Below, one piece after another: positions 18,563-26,339 of a DNA stretch of 64,000 nt. Within the stretch, counting starts at the first letter, position 1. Each line of letters opens with the position of its first letter. The DNA comes from Vibrio fluminensis (lineage in GTDB: Bacteria > Pseudomonadota > Gammaproteobacteria > Enterobacterales > Vibrionaceae). The translations under genes were made by a program, and so were the position numbers. The stretch covers positions 27,623 through 91,622 of the forward strand of contig NZ_JADILO010000025.1 of the NCBI RefSeq assembly GCF_015278125.1. Reading direction: 5' to 3'. The notes below the pieces were generated by a model that did not search any database, was not told the DNA's origin, and saw nothing but the letters and a program-made list of their open reading frames with translations.

Positions 18563-19438
18563 TTAATAGAGCGTTGGTTCTTGATACTCTGAGTGATATT
18601 TGGCGAAGATAGCCTGCATATCACCTTGTTTAATCATTGCCTCAACAATGTCACCGACGGCATAACCTAACTGACGATAGTTAGTTTTAACGGCCATGCC
18701 TATTTCCCATTGTTGTTGACCAAGCATAGGGAAAGCGTTTTCAGCGAGCTTGAATTGGGTGGTATCCATTCCGCCCTGAAGGTAGGTGATTTGGCTACGA
18801 AGTCCCATTGCAGCGTCTACTTCACCTCTCTGTAATGCTTCTACCGCTTCAATTGTGCTGACATAGTGCTGCGCACTGTCGCGCATTCGACCACCGAAAG
18901 CGGCTGATAAGTAGAACTGAGGAATAGAATCGACTTCAACACCGACAGGGTGGTATTGAAATACCGCCATTGTGGATACAGATTCGATTTTTTTCTGATC
19001 AAAAATGATTTGCCACGATTCGGTATGATATGGCGCAAACATGTGAACTTGTTCATGAACCAATTCGCCAATGTCGTCACGACTATGCGAATAGGCGCTG
19101 TCATAAGGTACGCGCAACATTAAGTCGGCAACGGTTCGCGTTAAGTAGTGGCCTTTCCACAGGTTATTGCGTAGGTCATCTTCTACGTTTTCGTCTGCTG
19201 TCATCCATTGAAGACGCAACTCAACTTGCATCTCGTTGGCAATGTGCTTAGCAATATCATAATCGATGCCTTTAGGATTACCGTCTTCTTGATAGGAGAA
19301 GGGGGGATAATCTCTGTATACCGCGACAGTTATGAACTCACTGTCGATGATGTCATCGTACGATCGAGCATTACCTATTGGGCTCAACAACGTACTCGTA
19401 AGGCATAGACTTAGTAAGGTTGGATTAAATATCTTCAC
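18563..19438 (-). CDS. MxaJ/XoxJ-like periplasmic protein of the quinoprotein system
   Basis: A 291-residue periplasmic binding-protein-fold protein (SBP_bac_3 type) with a signal peptide (about 1-24). Typical segments are ITVAVYRDYPPFSYQEDGNPKGIDYDIAKHIA at the mature N terminus and AVEALQRGEVDAAMG later. Proteins of this type sit beside PQQ alcohol dehydrogenases (MxaJ, XoxJ and relatives) and are thought to help activate or mature the dehydrogenase rather than to import a solute. There is no permease or ATPase with it on this strand. It overlaps the cytochrome gene by 14 bases, so the two are translationally coupled. An amino-acid-type solute receptor is the alternative reading. Confidence 0.85.
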   Translation of the reverse strand: MKIFNPTLLSLCLTSTLLSPIGNARSYDDIIDSEFITVAVYRDYPPFSYQEDGNPKGIDYDIAKHIANEMQVELRLQWMTADENVEDDLRNNLWKGHYLTRTVADLMLRVPYDSAYSHSRDDIGELVHEQVHMFAPYHTESWQIIFDQKKIESVSTMAVFQYHPVGVEVDSIPQFYLSAAFGGRMRDSAQHYVSTIEAVEALQRGEVDAAMGLRSQITYLQGGMDTTQFKLAENAFPMLGQQQWEIGMAVKTNYRQLGYAVGDIVEAMIKQGDMQAIFAKYHSEYQEPTLY

Positions 19439-19868
19439 TGATAGACTCTAACCAAGTTTTGATCGACCAAAGGGCTTCTTGTGACAAATGTTCTGTCATT
19501 TTAGGCATGTATACGGCCCCATTACGTACCGCGCCGTTTTGCACTCGATATCCATACCACTCATCACCATCAAAGTCGGGTGTTAATAGGCGAAGATCGG
19601 GTGCAATGCCTCCGGATATACCCTCTAAACCGTGGCAACGAGCGCAGTTCTGGTTATACGCTGATGCGCCAACTTCAATAATTGTATTTAGTGTTTCGCC
19701 CGTTTGTTCACGATATGGATTTTCTTCTAGCCACTCTTCGCCTAGTTGTGGAAGTTCAGAGGTGTCAATTGATTGGGGAGTAACGGCGCCATGGGCGTAA
19801 ATATTAAAAGATGTACATAGCAATAATGAAGTTAATGCTATTTTTTTAGTCGACATTGCGAATCTCAT
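19425..19868 (-). CDS. pedF: Cytochrome c550 of PedF type
   Basis: A 147-residue periplasmic monohaem cytochrome c, the probable direct electron acceptor of the PQQ dehydrogenase. After the signal peptide (ending NIYAHG) the family pattern is clear: LPQLGEEWLEENPYR, the haem motif CARCH in YNQNCARCHGLEGISGGIAPDLR, and the distal Met region RNGAVYMPKMTEHLSQEALW. I chose the ATG at 19868, which follows GAGAGG; the frame extends to 19964 through the putative promoter region and has no signal peptide from that start. It leads the cytochrome and binding-protein pair, and a strong regulon element lies about 100 bases upstream. Confidence 0.92.
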   Translation of the reverse strand: MRFAMSTKKIALTSLLLCTSFNIYAHGAVTPQSIDTSELPQLGEEWLEENPYREQTGETLNTIIEVGASAYNQNCARCHGLEGISGGIAPDLRLLTPDFDGDEWYGYRVQNGAVRNGAVYMPKMTEHLSQEALWSIKTWLESISEDI

Positions 19869-19933
19869 TTTAAATCCTCTCACGGTTTGTAATTCTTGAT
19901 TTGTTCCAATATTAGTAACAGTGAGAGTCGATT

Positions 19934-19975
19934 CTAATTGCACTTTGGATCGGTTTTTTCTCATCCTTTAGTAGG
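19934..19975 (-). promoter_or_regulatory. Alcohol-regulon composite element upstream of the cytochrome gene
   Basis: On the minus strand CCTACTAAAGGATGAG (19960-19975) is followed after 15 bases by AGTGCAATTAG (19934-19944), 66-107 bases upstream of the cytochrome ATG. It shares 15 of 16 and 9 of 11 bases with the dehydrogenase-gene copy, with identical spacing. Confidence 0.6.
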
Positions 19976-20091
19976 TGAAATTCATTATTTTTATTTTTAA
20001 AGTTACAAAAAGTCACTTAAATTCAATGGCTTAAAGTTGAATTTCTGCGGCGTGGTCTGGTTTTTAACTGTGGTTTTTTTGCTATATGCTC

Positions 20092-20107
20092 AATTCTAAG
20101 TGGTGAG
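20092..20107 (+). promoter_or_regulatory. Possible weak regulon element before the ABC operon
   Basis: AATTCTAAGTGGTGAG on the plus strand matches the consensus CCTWCTAARGKATGAG at 12 of 16 positions, 32-47 bases upstream of the binding-protein start. It is closer to the start than the other copies and lacks the second half-element, so it may be chance. Confidence 0.25.
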
Positions 20108-20138
20108 TGATGATTAATTAATCTTGGATGGACCTGTA

Positions 20139-21341
20139 ATGTTAAATTCAAACTTTTGGCTTAAATCATTATGTTTATTCTGTTTTTCTCTGTATTTATT
20201 CTCTAGTCTTGTTAATGCTAAAGATTTGTTAGTTGTTAATATTAACTACTTCAAAGAAAATATTAAGAAGCCACCTGCGTTATCAAATGTTTTAGAAACC
20301 CCGAAAGACAGTGGCTTTCAAGGTGCTGCATTGGCTATTGCTGATTCGAATAGTACAGGGAAGTTTTTAAAGCAGTCATTTAATTTGCAACAGAGTGAAG
20401 TCGAAAGTTCAGAAGAACTACTTGAGCAGTTGGATAAGGCTTTTGAAGGTGGAGAGCACCTATTTGTACTGGATGTTCCTACATCAACGTTAGTTCAAGC
20501 GAACCAATGGGCACAGAAGAAACCAGTATTAATATTCAATGTTAACGACAGTGCCGATGAATTGCGAAGTACTCAATGCTTAACTTCGGTACTTCATACC
20601 GCCCCTAGTAACGCCATGCGATCTGATGCTATCGCTCAGTGGTTATTGAAGAAGCGTTTTAATCAGGTGTTGATGGTAAATGGTAGTAAAGAAGAGGATA
20701 GGGCCTTAAGCGAGTCTTTTAAGCGCTCAGCTAAACGTTTTGGTTTAGAGATCATTGAAGAAAAAACGTGGACATTTAATTCGGACCTAAGGCGCAGCGC
20801 CCAGCAGGAAATTCCGTTATTTACTCAAACTCTCAAAGACTATGACGTTGTATACGTTGCTGATCAATCGAAAGACTTTGCCGAGTACCTGCCATTTAAC
20901 ACCTATATCCCTCGTCCGGTTGTTGGCTCTGCAGGACTAGAGGCTTTGACGTGGCACGCTGTGATAGAGCAATGGGGCGCAGCGCAAGTCCAGAAACGTT
21001 TCCGTGAGCAAGCTAATCGCAGTATGAATGAGCTAGATTTCAGTGCTTATCTTGCGGTGCGTAGCGTCGCTCAAGCGGTGCATAAACAAAAGAGCAATCA
21101 CAGCCAAGATATTGCTGCTTTCATTAAATCCGATGACTTTGAGTTAGCTGCATATAAGGGGCGAAAACTGAGTTATCGTCCTTGGAGCGGCCAACTAAGA
21201 ATTCCAATGGCTCTAGTACAGCCAAATGGACTCGTGTCACTTTCGCCACAAGCGGGCGTTTTACACCCTAGAACGGAACTCGATACTTTAGGATTTGATA
21301 TCGAGGAAACTCAATGTGTTTCGCAAAAGGAGCTACTATGA
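20139..21341 (+). CDS. ABC substrate-binding protein of the PQQ alcohol dehydrogenase system
   Basis: A 400-residue periplasmic protein with a signal peptide (about 1-27) and a type I (branched-chain amino acid receptor-like) fold. It fits the family of ABC binding proteins found only beside PQQ alcohol dehydrogenase genes. Segments include LRSTQCLTSVLHTAPSNAMRSDAIAQWL, the DVVYVADQSKDFAEYLPFNTYIPRPVVGSAGL block and LSYRPWSGQLRIPMAL near the end. The ligand is unknown. I chose the ATG at 20139, preceded by GGA at suitable spacing; an in-frame ATG at 20124 is the alternative. Its stop overlaps the next start (ATGA), heading a five-gene operon divergent from the cytochrome gene. Confidence 0.87.
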   Translation: MLNSNFWLKSLCLFCFSLYLFSSLVNAKDLLVVNINYFKENIKKPPALSNVLETPKDSGFQGAALAIADSNSTGKFLKQSFNLQQSEVESSEELLEQLDKAFEGGEHLFVLDVPTSTLVQANQWAQKKPVLIFNVNDSADELRSTQCLTSVLHTAPSNAMRSDAIAQWLLKKRFNQVLMVNGSKEEDRALSESFKRSAKRFGLEIIEEKTWTFNSDLRRSAQQEIPLFTQTLKDYDVVYVADQSKDFAEYLPFNTYIPRPVVGSAGLEALTWHAVIEQWGAAQVQKRFREQANRSMNELDFSAYLAVRSVAQAVHKQKSNHSQDIAAFIKSDDFELAAYKGRKLSYRPWSGQLRIPMALVQPNGLVSLSPQAGVLHPRTELDTLGFDIEETQCVSQKELL

Positions 21342-22321
21342 AACAGTCACTGATCCTCCCAATGTTAGTCGGTATGACTTTTGGCATGTCGGCAAGTATG
21401 GCATTTGCTTCAGAACAAGCATACGTTACGAACGAGAAAGATGATGATATCTCAGTTATTGATATGCAGAGCTTGGAGGTCGTCAAACAAATTCCTGTTG
21501 GTCAACGTCCTCGTGGGATCATTTTCAATAATGAGCACACTCAAGCTTATATTTGTGCAAGTGACTCAGATACGATCCAAATTCTAGATTTGGCTACCGA
21601 GAAAGTGATAGGCGAGTTACCTTCGGGTGAGGATCCTGAAACTATTGCTCTTCATCCAGATGGAAAAACTATTTACACCGCGAATGAAGATGACGCATTG
21701 TTAACCGTTATTGATATTGATTCTCGCAAGGTTAAAACCCAGATCGATGTAGGTGTTGAACCAGAAGGTTTGGCGGTGAGTCCGGATGGAAAGATAGTAG
21801 TGGTGACGTCAGAGACAACCAATATGGTTCACTGGATTGATACCGAAACATATGAAAATTTTGAAAACACATTAGTGGCAGATCGTCCTCGCTCTGCAAT
21901 GTTTTCTGATGATAGCAAACGTCTTTGGGTAAGTTCTGAGATTGGCGGTGAAGTTGTGGTCATTGATGTCCCAACTCGACAAATAATAAAGACATTCAAG
22001 TTTGAAATTGATGGTATTCATAAAGACAGAGTTCAACCTGTCGGTGTTGAGCTTAGCGATGATGGTCGCTTTGCGTTTGTTGCGTTAGGCCCAGCTAACC
22101 ATGTTGCTGTTATTGACCGTAACGATCTGGAAATTGAGGAATACCTTCTTGTTGGGCGTCGTGTATGGCAGCTTGGTTTTAATAAAGATCAAAGCTTGTT
22201 GCTGACAACCAATGGTGTTAGTGGTGATGTTTCAGTTATCGATGTGAGCAAAATGAAAGTGGTTAAGTCCGTTAAAGTAGGTCGATATCCTTGGGGTGTT
22301 GCAATCAAGGACGTGTTATGA
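21338..22321 (+). CDS. PQQ-associated YncE-like beta-propeller protein
   Basis: A 327-residue exported beta-propeller with a signal peptide (about 1-25, ending AFA). About seven repeats of the YncE/YVTN kind are visible, for example AYVTNEKDDDISVIDMQSLEVVKQIPVG and IYTANEDDALLTVIDIDSRKVKTQIDVG, each with a Val-Ile-Asp strand followed by a Pro-x-Gly turn. It belongs to the propeller family that accompanies PQQ-dependent catabolism genes; no enzymatic role is known. I chose the ATG at 21338 because the signal peptide starts there and it overlaps the previous stop as ATGA. The frame also opens at 21314. Confidence 0.88.
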   Translation: MKQSLILPMLVGMTFGMSASMAFASEQAYVTNEKDDDISVIDMQSLEVVKQIPVGQRPRGIIFNNEHTQAYICASDSDTIQILDLATEKVIGELPSGEDPETIALHPDGKTIYTANEDDALLTVIDIDSRKVKTQIDVGVEPEGLAVSPDGKIVVVTSETTNMVHWIDTETYENFENTLVADRPRSAMFSDDSKRLWVSSEIGGEVVVIDVPTRQIIKTFKFEIDGIHKDRVQPVGVELSDDGRFAFVALGPANHVAVIDRNDLEIEEYLLVGRRVWQLGFNKDQSLLLTTNGVSGDVSVIDVSKMKVVKSVKVGRYPWGVAIKDVL

Positions 22322-23046
22322 CAATAACGGTTAAAGACTTGTCATATGACTATGGACCACAGCCCGTTCTTGATAATTTAAGCTTGGTGATTCAACCCGG
22401 TTTTAATGTATTACTTGGACCAAATGGAGCGGGTAAGAGTACGCTGTTTTCATTGTTGACAGGCCTTTATCAAACCTTACAAGGAGAAGTTGGCTACGGC
22501 CAACTTTCTTTACAGCAACATCGTAGAAAAGTGCTTTCTCAGCTAGGGATAGTCTTTCAACAGTCGACCTTAGACATTGATCTAACGGTAAAACAGAACC
22601 TGATTTATCATGCTTGTCTGCATGGGTTGTCGTTTAGTACTGCTTTAAAAAACATCGAACATATCCTAGACGCTCTACAGTTATCCTCAAGGCTTAACGA
22701 TAAAGTTAGAACGCTAAATGGCGGCCATCGACGTCGTTTAGAAATTGCAAGAGCGATGATGCATAAACCAAACTATCTACTTTTAGATGAACCGACGGTA
22801 GGGCTTGATAATGAAAGCCGAAGTCTGATTGTTGGATATATTCGTCAGCAGTGTAAGCAACAACGCCTATGCGTGTTGTGGACGACGCACTTGATGGATG
22901 AAGTGGAGAGATCCGACTTCCTGATCATTCTCAGTAAAGGGCAGGTGAAAGCAGAAGGGTCAACAGAACAACTTTGTCGAGAGTTTCAAGCAGATGATGT
23001 CTATCAACTCTATCGTCAACTGACTGAAAGTGTGGAGATCGTGTGA
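22318..23046 (+). CDS. ABC transporter ATP-binding protein, PQQ-associated
   Basis: A 242-residue ATPase of an ABC-2-type exporter. Walker A is GPNGAGKST (about residues 35-43) and Walker B is LLLDEPTVGLD, with the switch His in WTTHLMDEVE. The signature reads LNGGHRRR (from about residue 136) rather than LSGGQ; the His and Arg are usual in this subfamily, but Asn in the second position replaces the usual Ser. The ATG at 22318 overlaps the propeller stop as ATGA. It pairs with the permease that follows. Related genes in Pseudomonas (ped cluster) lie beside PQQ alcohol dehydrogenases, where the exported substrate is not established. Confidence 0.9.
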   Translation: MTITVKDLSYDYGPQPVLDNLSLVIQPGFNVLLGPNGAGKSTLFSLLTGLYQTLQGEVGYGQLSLQQHRRKVLSQLGIVFQQSTLDIDLTVKQNLIYHACLHGLSFSTALKNIEHILDALQLSSRLNDKVRTLNGGHRRRLEIARAMMHKPNYLLLDEPTVGLDNESRSLIVGYIRQQCKQQRLCVLWTTHLMDEVERSDFLIILSKGQVKAEGSTEQLCREFQADDVYQLYRQLTESVEIV

Positions 23047-23834
23047 CGTTCTATCAATACAAAAACTGTTTTTCCGGGGTAATTAAGCGTGAATTTTTGC
23101 GTTTTCTTCAGCAAAGGACGCGATTACTCAGCGCACTCATTCGCCCTTTACTTTGGCTGGTAGTTTTCGCTGCGGGTTTTCGTGCCGCCTTAGGTGTTTC
23201 AATTATGGAGCCCTATGGTACCTATATCACGTATCAACAGTATATTGCGCCTGGATTATGCTGCATGATTGTGCTTTTTAATGGGATGCAGAGTTCGCTA
23301 TCAATGGTATATGACAGAGAAATGGGCAGTATGAAGTTACTCTTGATGAGCCCACTACCTAGACCTTTTCTGCTGATGTCGAAGCTTGTAGCAACAGCGA
23401 TACTGTCGCTTGTTCAAGTTTGTTTGTTCCTAATAATTGTACAGTTTGTTGGAGTTGATACCCCATTACTTGGGTACTTATCCGCGGTACCAGTGATTTT
23501 TCTTATCTCGTTTTTTTTAGGGGCGCTAGGGTTACTCTTATCCAATATGATTAAGCAGTTGGAAAATTTCGCAGGTGTAATGAACTTCGTCATTTTCCCG
23601 ATGTTTTTTTTATCAAGCGCGCTATATCCGTTATGGAAAATGAAAGAAGCCAGTTTATGGCTTTATTGGATCTGTGCGTATAACCCATTCAGCTATTGCG
23701 TAGAGTTGTTAAGGTTTGCTTTCTATCAAGAGGTGAATTTGCAGGCTCTAGTCGTTGTACTAAGTGCGACAATAGTGGTTTCAGTCACTGCTATTGTAAC
23801 CTTCTCGCCTAGACAAGTGAGCCGTAAGGGATAA
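23043..23834 (+). CDS. ABC-2 type permease, PedC-like
   Basis: A 263-residue permease with six predicted membrane helices, starting at a GTG that overlaps the ATPase stop by four bases. Typical ABC-2 segments are FLQQRTRLLSALIRPLLWLVVF at the start, YDREMGSMKLLLMSPLPRPF in the cytoplasmic loop, and NPFSYCVELLRFA near the end. It belongs with the preceding ATPase; together they form a half-size exporter found in PQQ alcohol-oxidation loci. What is moved is unknown; a toxic intermediate or a lipid-linked species has been suggested for similar clusters, but nothing in the sequence decides this. Confidence 0.88.
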   Translation: MTFYQYKNCFSGVIKREFLRFLQQRTRLLSALIRPLLWLVVFAAGFRAALGVSIMEPYGTYITYQQYIAPGLCCMIVLFNGMQSSLSMVYDREMGSMKLLLMSPLPRPFLLMSKLVATAILSLVQVCLFLIIVQFVGVDTPLLGYLSAVPVIFLISFFLGALGLLLSNMIKQLENFAGVMNFVIFPMFFLSSALYPLWKMKEASLWLYWICAYNPFSYCVELLRFAFYQEVNLQALVVVLSATIVVSVTAIVTFSPRQVSRKG

Positions 23835-23839
23835 CGTCT

Positions 23840-24796
23840 GTGCGAACATACTATCCTGCGATTCAGCCCTATCATATCCAATTGATTGATATGCCTGTAG
23901 GGGACGGTGAAACCAGGCATCAGATTTATGTTGAAGAGTGTGGCAACCCGGATGGGGTTCCCGTTCTATTTGTTCACGGGGGCCCCGGTTCTGGTTGTAA
24001 CGTCAATCACAGACGTTATTTTAATCCCTCGCTATATCGAATCATCCTATTTGACCAACGTGGCTGCGGAAGATCTAAGCCTTATGGTTGTACAGATTCC
24101 AATACGACCCAACATCTTGTTAGGGACATAGAGTACATACGTAAAAAATTGAATATAAGTAAATGGATACTTTTTGGCGGTTCGTGGGGAGCAACTCTGT
24201 CACTTGCCTATGCCAGAAATTATTCCGATAGAGTCAAAGCATTAGTGTTAAGAGGGGTCTTTCTTGCTCGTCAAGAAGACATTCTTTGGGTTTATGGAGA
24301 TCAAGGTGCGGCTAAGTACTTTCCCGAGCAGTGGAATAAACTCATGTCCTCGCTTGCGACGCAAAAAAGCCAACAGCCTTTACTTGGACTTTGGCAAGCG
24401 CTAGTGAATAACGACCCAAATCAAGCGGCTAAGGTCAAGCGGGCACTATGCCAATGGGAAAGTTGTTTAGTGAAACTTGACTCTCAACCGACTGAGTTTG
24501 ATGAGCACAAGCTCGCACAAGATCTATCGAAAGTGATTCAGTTGTATTACTGTATAAATGGTTGTTTTCTTAGAGATGACCCCATTATTGACTCGTTAGA
24601 TGCCCTAAAAAACCTGCCGATTTATATTGTACATGGTCAATACGATATGGTTTGCCCTCCAGAACAATCTTATTTCTTACACCGAACATTGCCTAAATCT
24701 CACATGAAGATGATACCTCAAAGTGGTCATGTGGCTGATGAACCCTTGATACTAAATTATTTAGTCAAAATCATGGATGAAATTGTCACGCTATGA
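23840..24796 (+). CDS. pip: Prolyl aminopeptidase (S33 family)
   Basis: A 318-residue alpha/beta hydrolase that removes N-terminal proline from peptides. The oxyanion region HGGPGSGCN, the following FDQRGCGRS, and the nucleophile elbow GGSWGATL with Ser115 are diagnostic of proline iminopeptidase. The acid and base lie in HGQYDMVCP and SGHVADE. The start is a GTG at 23840, five bases after the permease stop, so it is the last gene of the ABC operon. The association with a PQQ locus may be functional: PqqA carries a proline at position 5, and peptidases are needed to trim the cross-linked precursor. That link is an inference; a housekeeping peptidase that happens to be cotranscribed is the alternative. 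Confidence 0.88.
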   Translation: MRTYYPAIQPYHIQLIDMPVGDGETRHQIYVEECGNPDGVPVLFVHGGPGSGCNVNHRRYFNPSLYRIILFDQRGCGRSKPYGCTDSNTTQHLVRDIEYIRKKLNISKWILFGGSWGATLSLAYARNYSDRVKALVLRGVFLARQEDILWVYGDQGAAKYFPEQWNKLMSSLATQKSQQPLLGLWQALVNNDPNQAAKVKRALCQWESCLVKLDSQPTEFDEHKLAQDLSKVIQLYYCINGCFLRDDPIIDSLDALKNLPIYIVHGQYDMVCPPEQSYFLHRTLPKSHMKMIPQSGHVADEPLILNYLVKIMDEIVTL

Positions 24797-25790
24797 TCGA
24801 GCGATAAGCTAATCACTAAAATATAATTTCCATGACTACTGGTTTATAAATTTAGCTTAGTTTAATGATATCAACTAAATTGGCATTAATTAGCTTTGAT
24901 TTGACTAATATAAGATATGCCTCGAGATTGAGGTTTATTATATTGATTGGTTTGTCATTTTTATAGCTCTGACATTCTGTCTCATTACCCAACTGTTAGT
25001 TTTGTTATTTATTTTAGTTGTGCAAATTGTTATTGCGCATTGCGATCTAACTATTGAGATAAATTACATCTATTTTATATATAACCTGAATGAAGATCGT
25101 TTATATAAATTGGTTGGTGAGATTGACGTTGTTTCTAGTTAAAAACGCTTTTTATACTTGCATTGGTTTTTCTCGATTCCTCACTCTGATAATTCTCAAT
25201 AATGATATTGAAAGAAATTTTTGTGTCTTTTACCCAATAAAAATGAAAGTTGATGCAAATTAAATTTCATTGTTAAGAATGTTTCTTAATGATGAGTCAG
25301 ATGCGCTTTAATGCCAATATAAGTAAGCAGGAAGTGGGCGTTTTATCTATTGGTTGAAGCGTGGTGGTGGGTGAGGGTTTGCACGTATCCTCTCTGGTTA
25401 TTTGTGGTAAGTAATTGTTTTCAAATGTTATGTTTTTTCTATTTTGCTCTGAGTTAAATTATTTTAATACTGATTAAATAGTCATTTAATGATTTGTGGA
25501 TTATTGTTGAATGGCGAGTAATTACTTTTCTCTGACATTGTTTTTTGTTTTTATCTATAGGCTTTAATGGCATTGAAAGTATGGTTTTTTAATGGAAAAT
25601 TCGTTCCAGTTGTATGAAATAATTTAGTGTTACAAACTTGAGAATGTAATATGCGTCATGGTTTGGTTAAATTAATTTGTTTTGTTGTCGACTTGGATAT
25701 TTAATGCGCATCAATAATATTCTGCTAAGTGTTATTCATTGTTTCATGGATTGCTAATATGGCAGTTGGCTATATATACGGAGATAAATT
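24797..25790. other. AT-rich intergenic region before the T6SS operon
   Basis: Almost 1 kb without a credible gene on either strand. It is AT-rich throughout, with one G-rich patch at about 25360-25383. It must contain the T6SS promoter. A good ribosome-binding sequence (ACGGAG) lies just before tssB. I see no remnant of a PAAR or hcp gene here. Confidence 0.7.
25368..25383 (+). promoter_or_regulatory. Possible sigma-54 promoter upstream of tssB
   Basis: TGGGTGAGGGTTTGCA keeps the GG and GC pairs of a -24/-12 promoter at the correct spacing and a full TTGCA, but lacks CAC after TGG. It stands out in an AT-rich region and lies about 410 bases upstream of tssB. The operon encodes a sigma-54 activator, which makes such a promoter plausible. 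Confidence 0.3.
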
Positions 25791-26297
25791 ATGTCTAAAG
25801 AAGGAAGTGTTGCCCCTAAAGAAAGGGTCAATATTAAGTACATTCCCGCTACAGGAAATGGACAAGCTGAAGTTGAACTTCCTCTAAAAACCCTAGTTGT
25901 GGGAGACTTCAAAGGATATGCAGAAGAAACACCTTTAGAAGACCGAGAAACAATTAGTGTCGACAAAAACAACTTCTCTGCAGTTATGCGAGAAAGTAAT
26001 TTGGGTTTAGCTACAACCGTTAAAAACAGATTAAGTGAAGATGAAGATGCTCAACTGTCTGTTGATCTAAAGTTCAATTCCTTAGAAGACTTTAATCCGG
26101 ATCAAGTCGCGGATCAGGTGCCGGAGCTGAAGAAGTTAATTGAGTTACGCGAAGCATTGGTGGCTCTGAAGGGACCTCTTGGAAACGTACCAGCATTTCG
26201 TGAGCGTTTGCAAGCAATCTTGAGTTCAGAAGAGTCCAGAGAGAAATTACTTTCTGAACTTAATTTGCTTGGCGAAGAAGAGAATAAAGAAGCTTAG
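25791..26297 (+). CDS. tssB: T6SS sheath small subunit TssB/VipA
   Basis: A 168-residue protein that forms the contractile sheath of the T6SS together with TssC. Family marks are the N-terminal RVNIKYIPATG block, the VELPLKTLVVGDFKG strand, LEDRETISVDKNNFSAVM, and the acidic C-terminal helix. Length is typical. It opens the operon, 42 bases before tssC, with ACGGAG ribosome-binding sequence upstream of the ATG. Confidence 0.95.
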   Translation: MSKEGSVAPKERVNIKYIPATGNGQAEVELPLKTLVVGDFKGYAEETPLEDRETISVDKNNFSAVMRESNLGLATTVKNRLSEDEDAQLSVDLKFNSLEDFNPDQVADQVPELKKLIELREALVALKGPLGNVPAFRERLQAILSSEESREKLLSELNLLGEEENKEA

Positions 26298-26339
26298 TTT
26301 TGACTAGGTTTCAAACTTAATCACGAAAGGATTTGATTA

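Noticed and set aside
19869..19964. N-terminal extension of the cytochrome gene to 19964
   Set aside because: It would place a basic, non-signal sequence before the signal peptide and would cover the conserved regulatory element.
24880..24897. A second -24/-12-like sequence (TTGGCAT...TAGCTTT) upstream of tssB
   Set aside because: The spacing between the GG and GC pairs is one base too short for sigma-54, and it lies about 900 bases from the gene.
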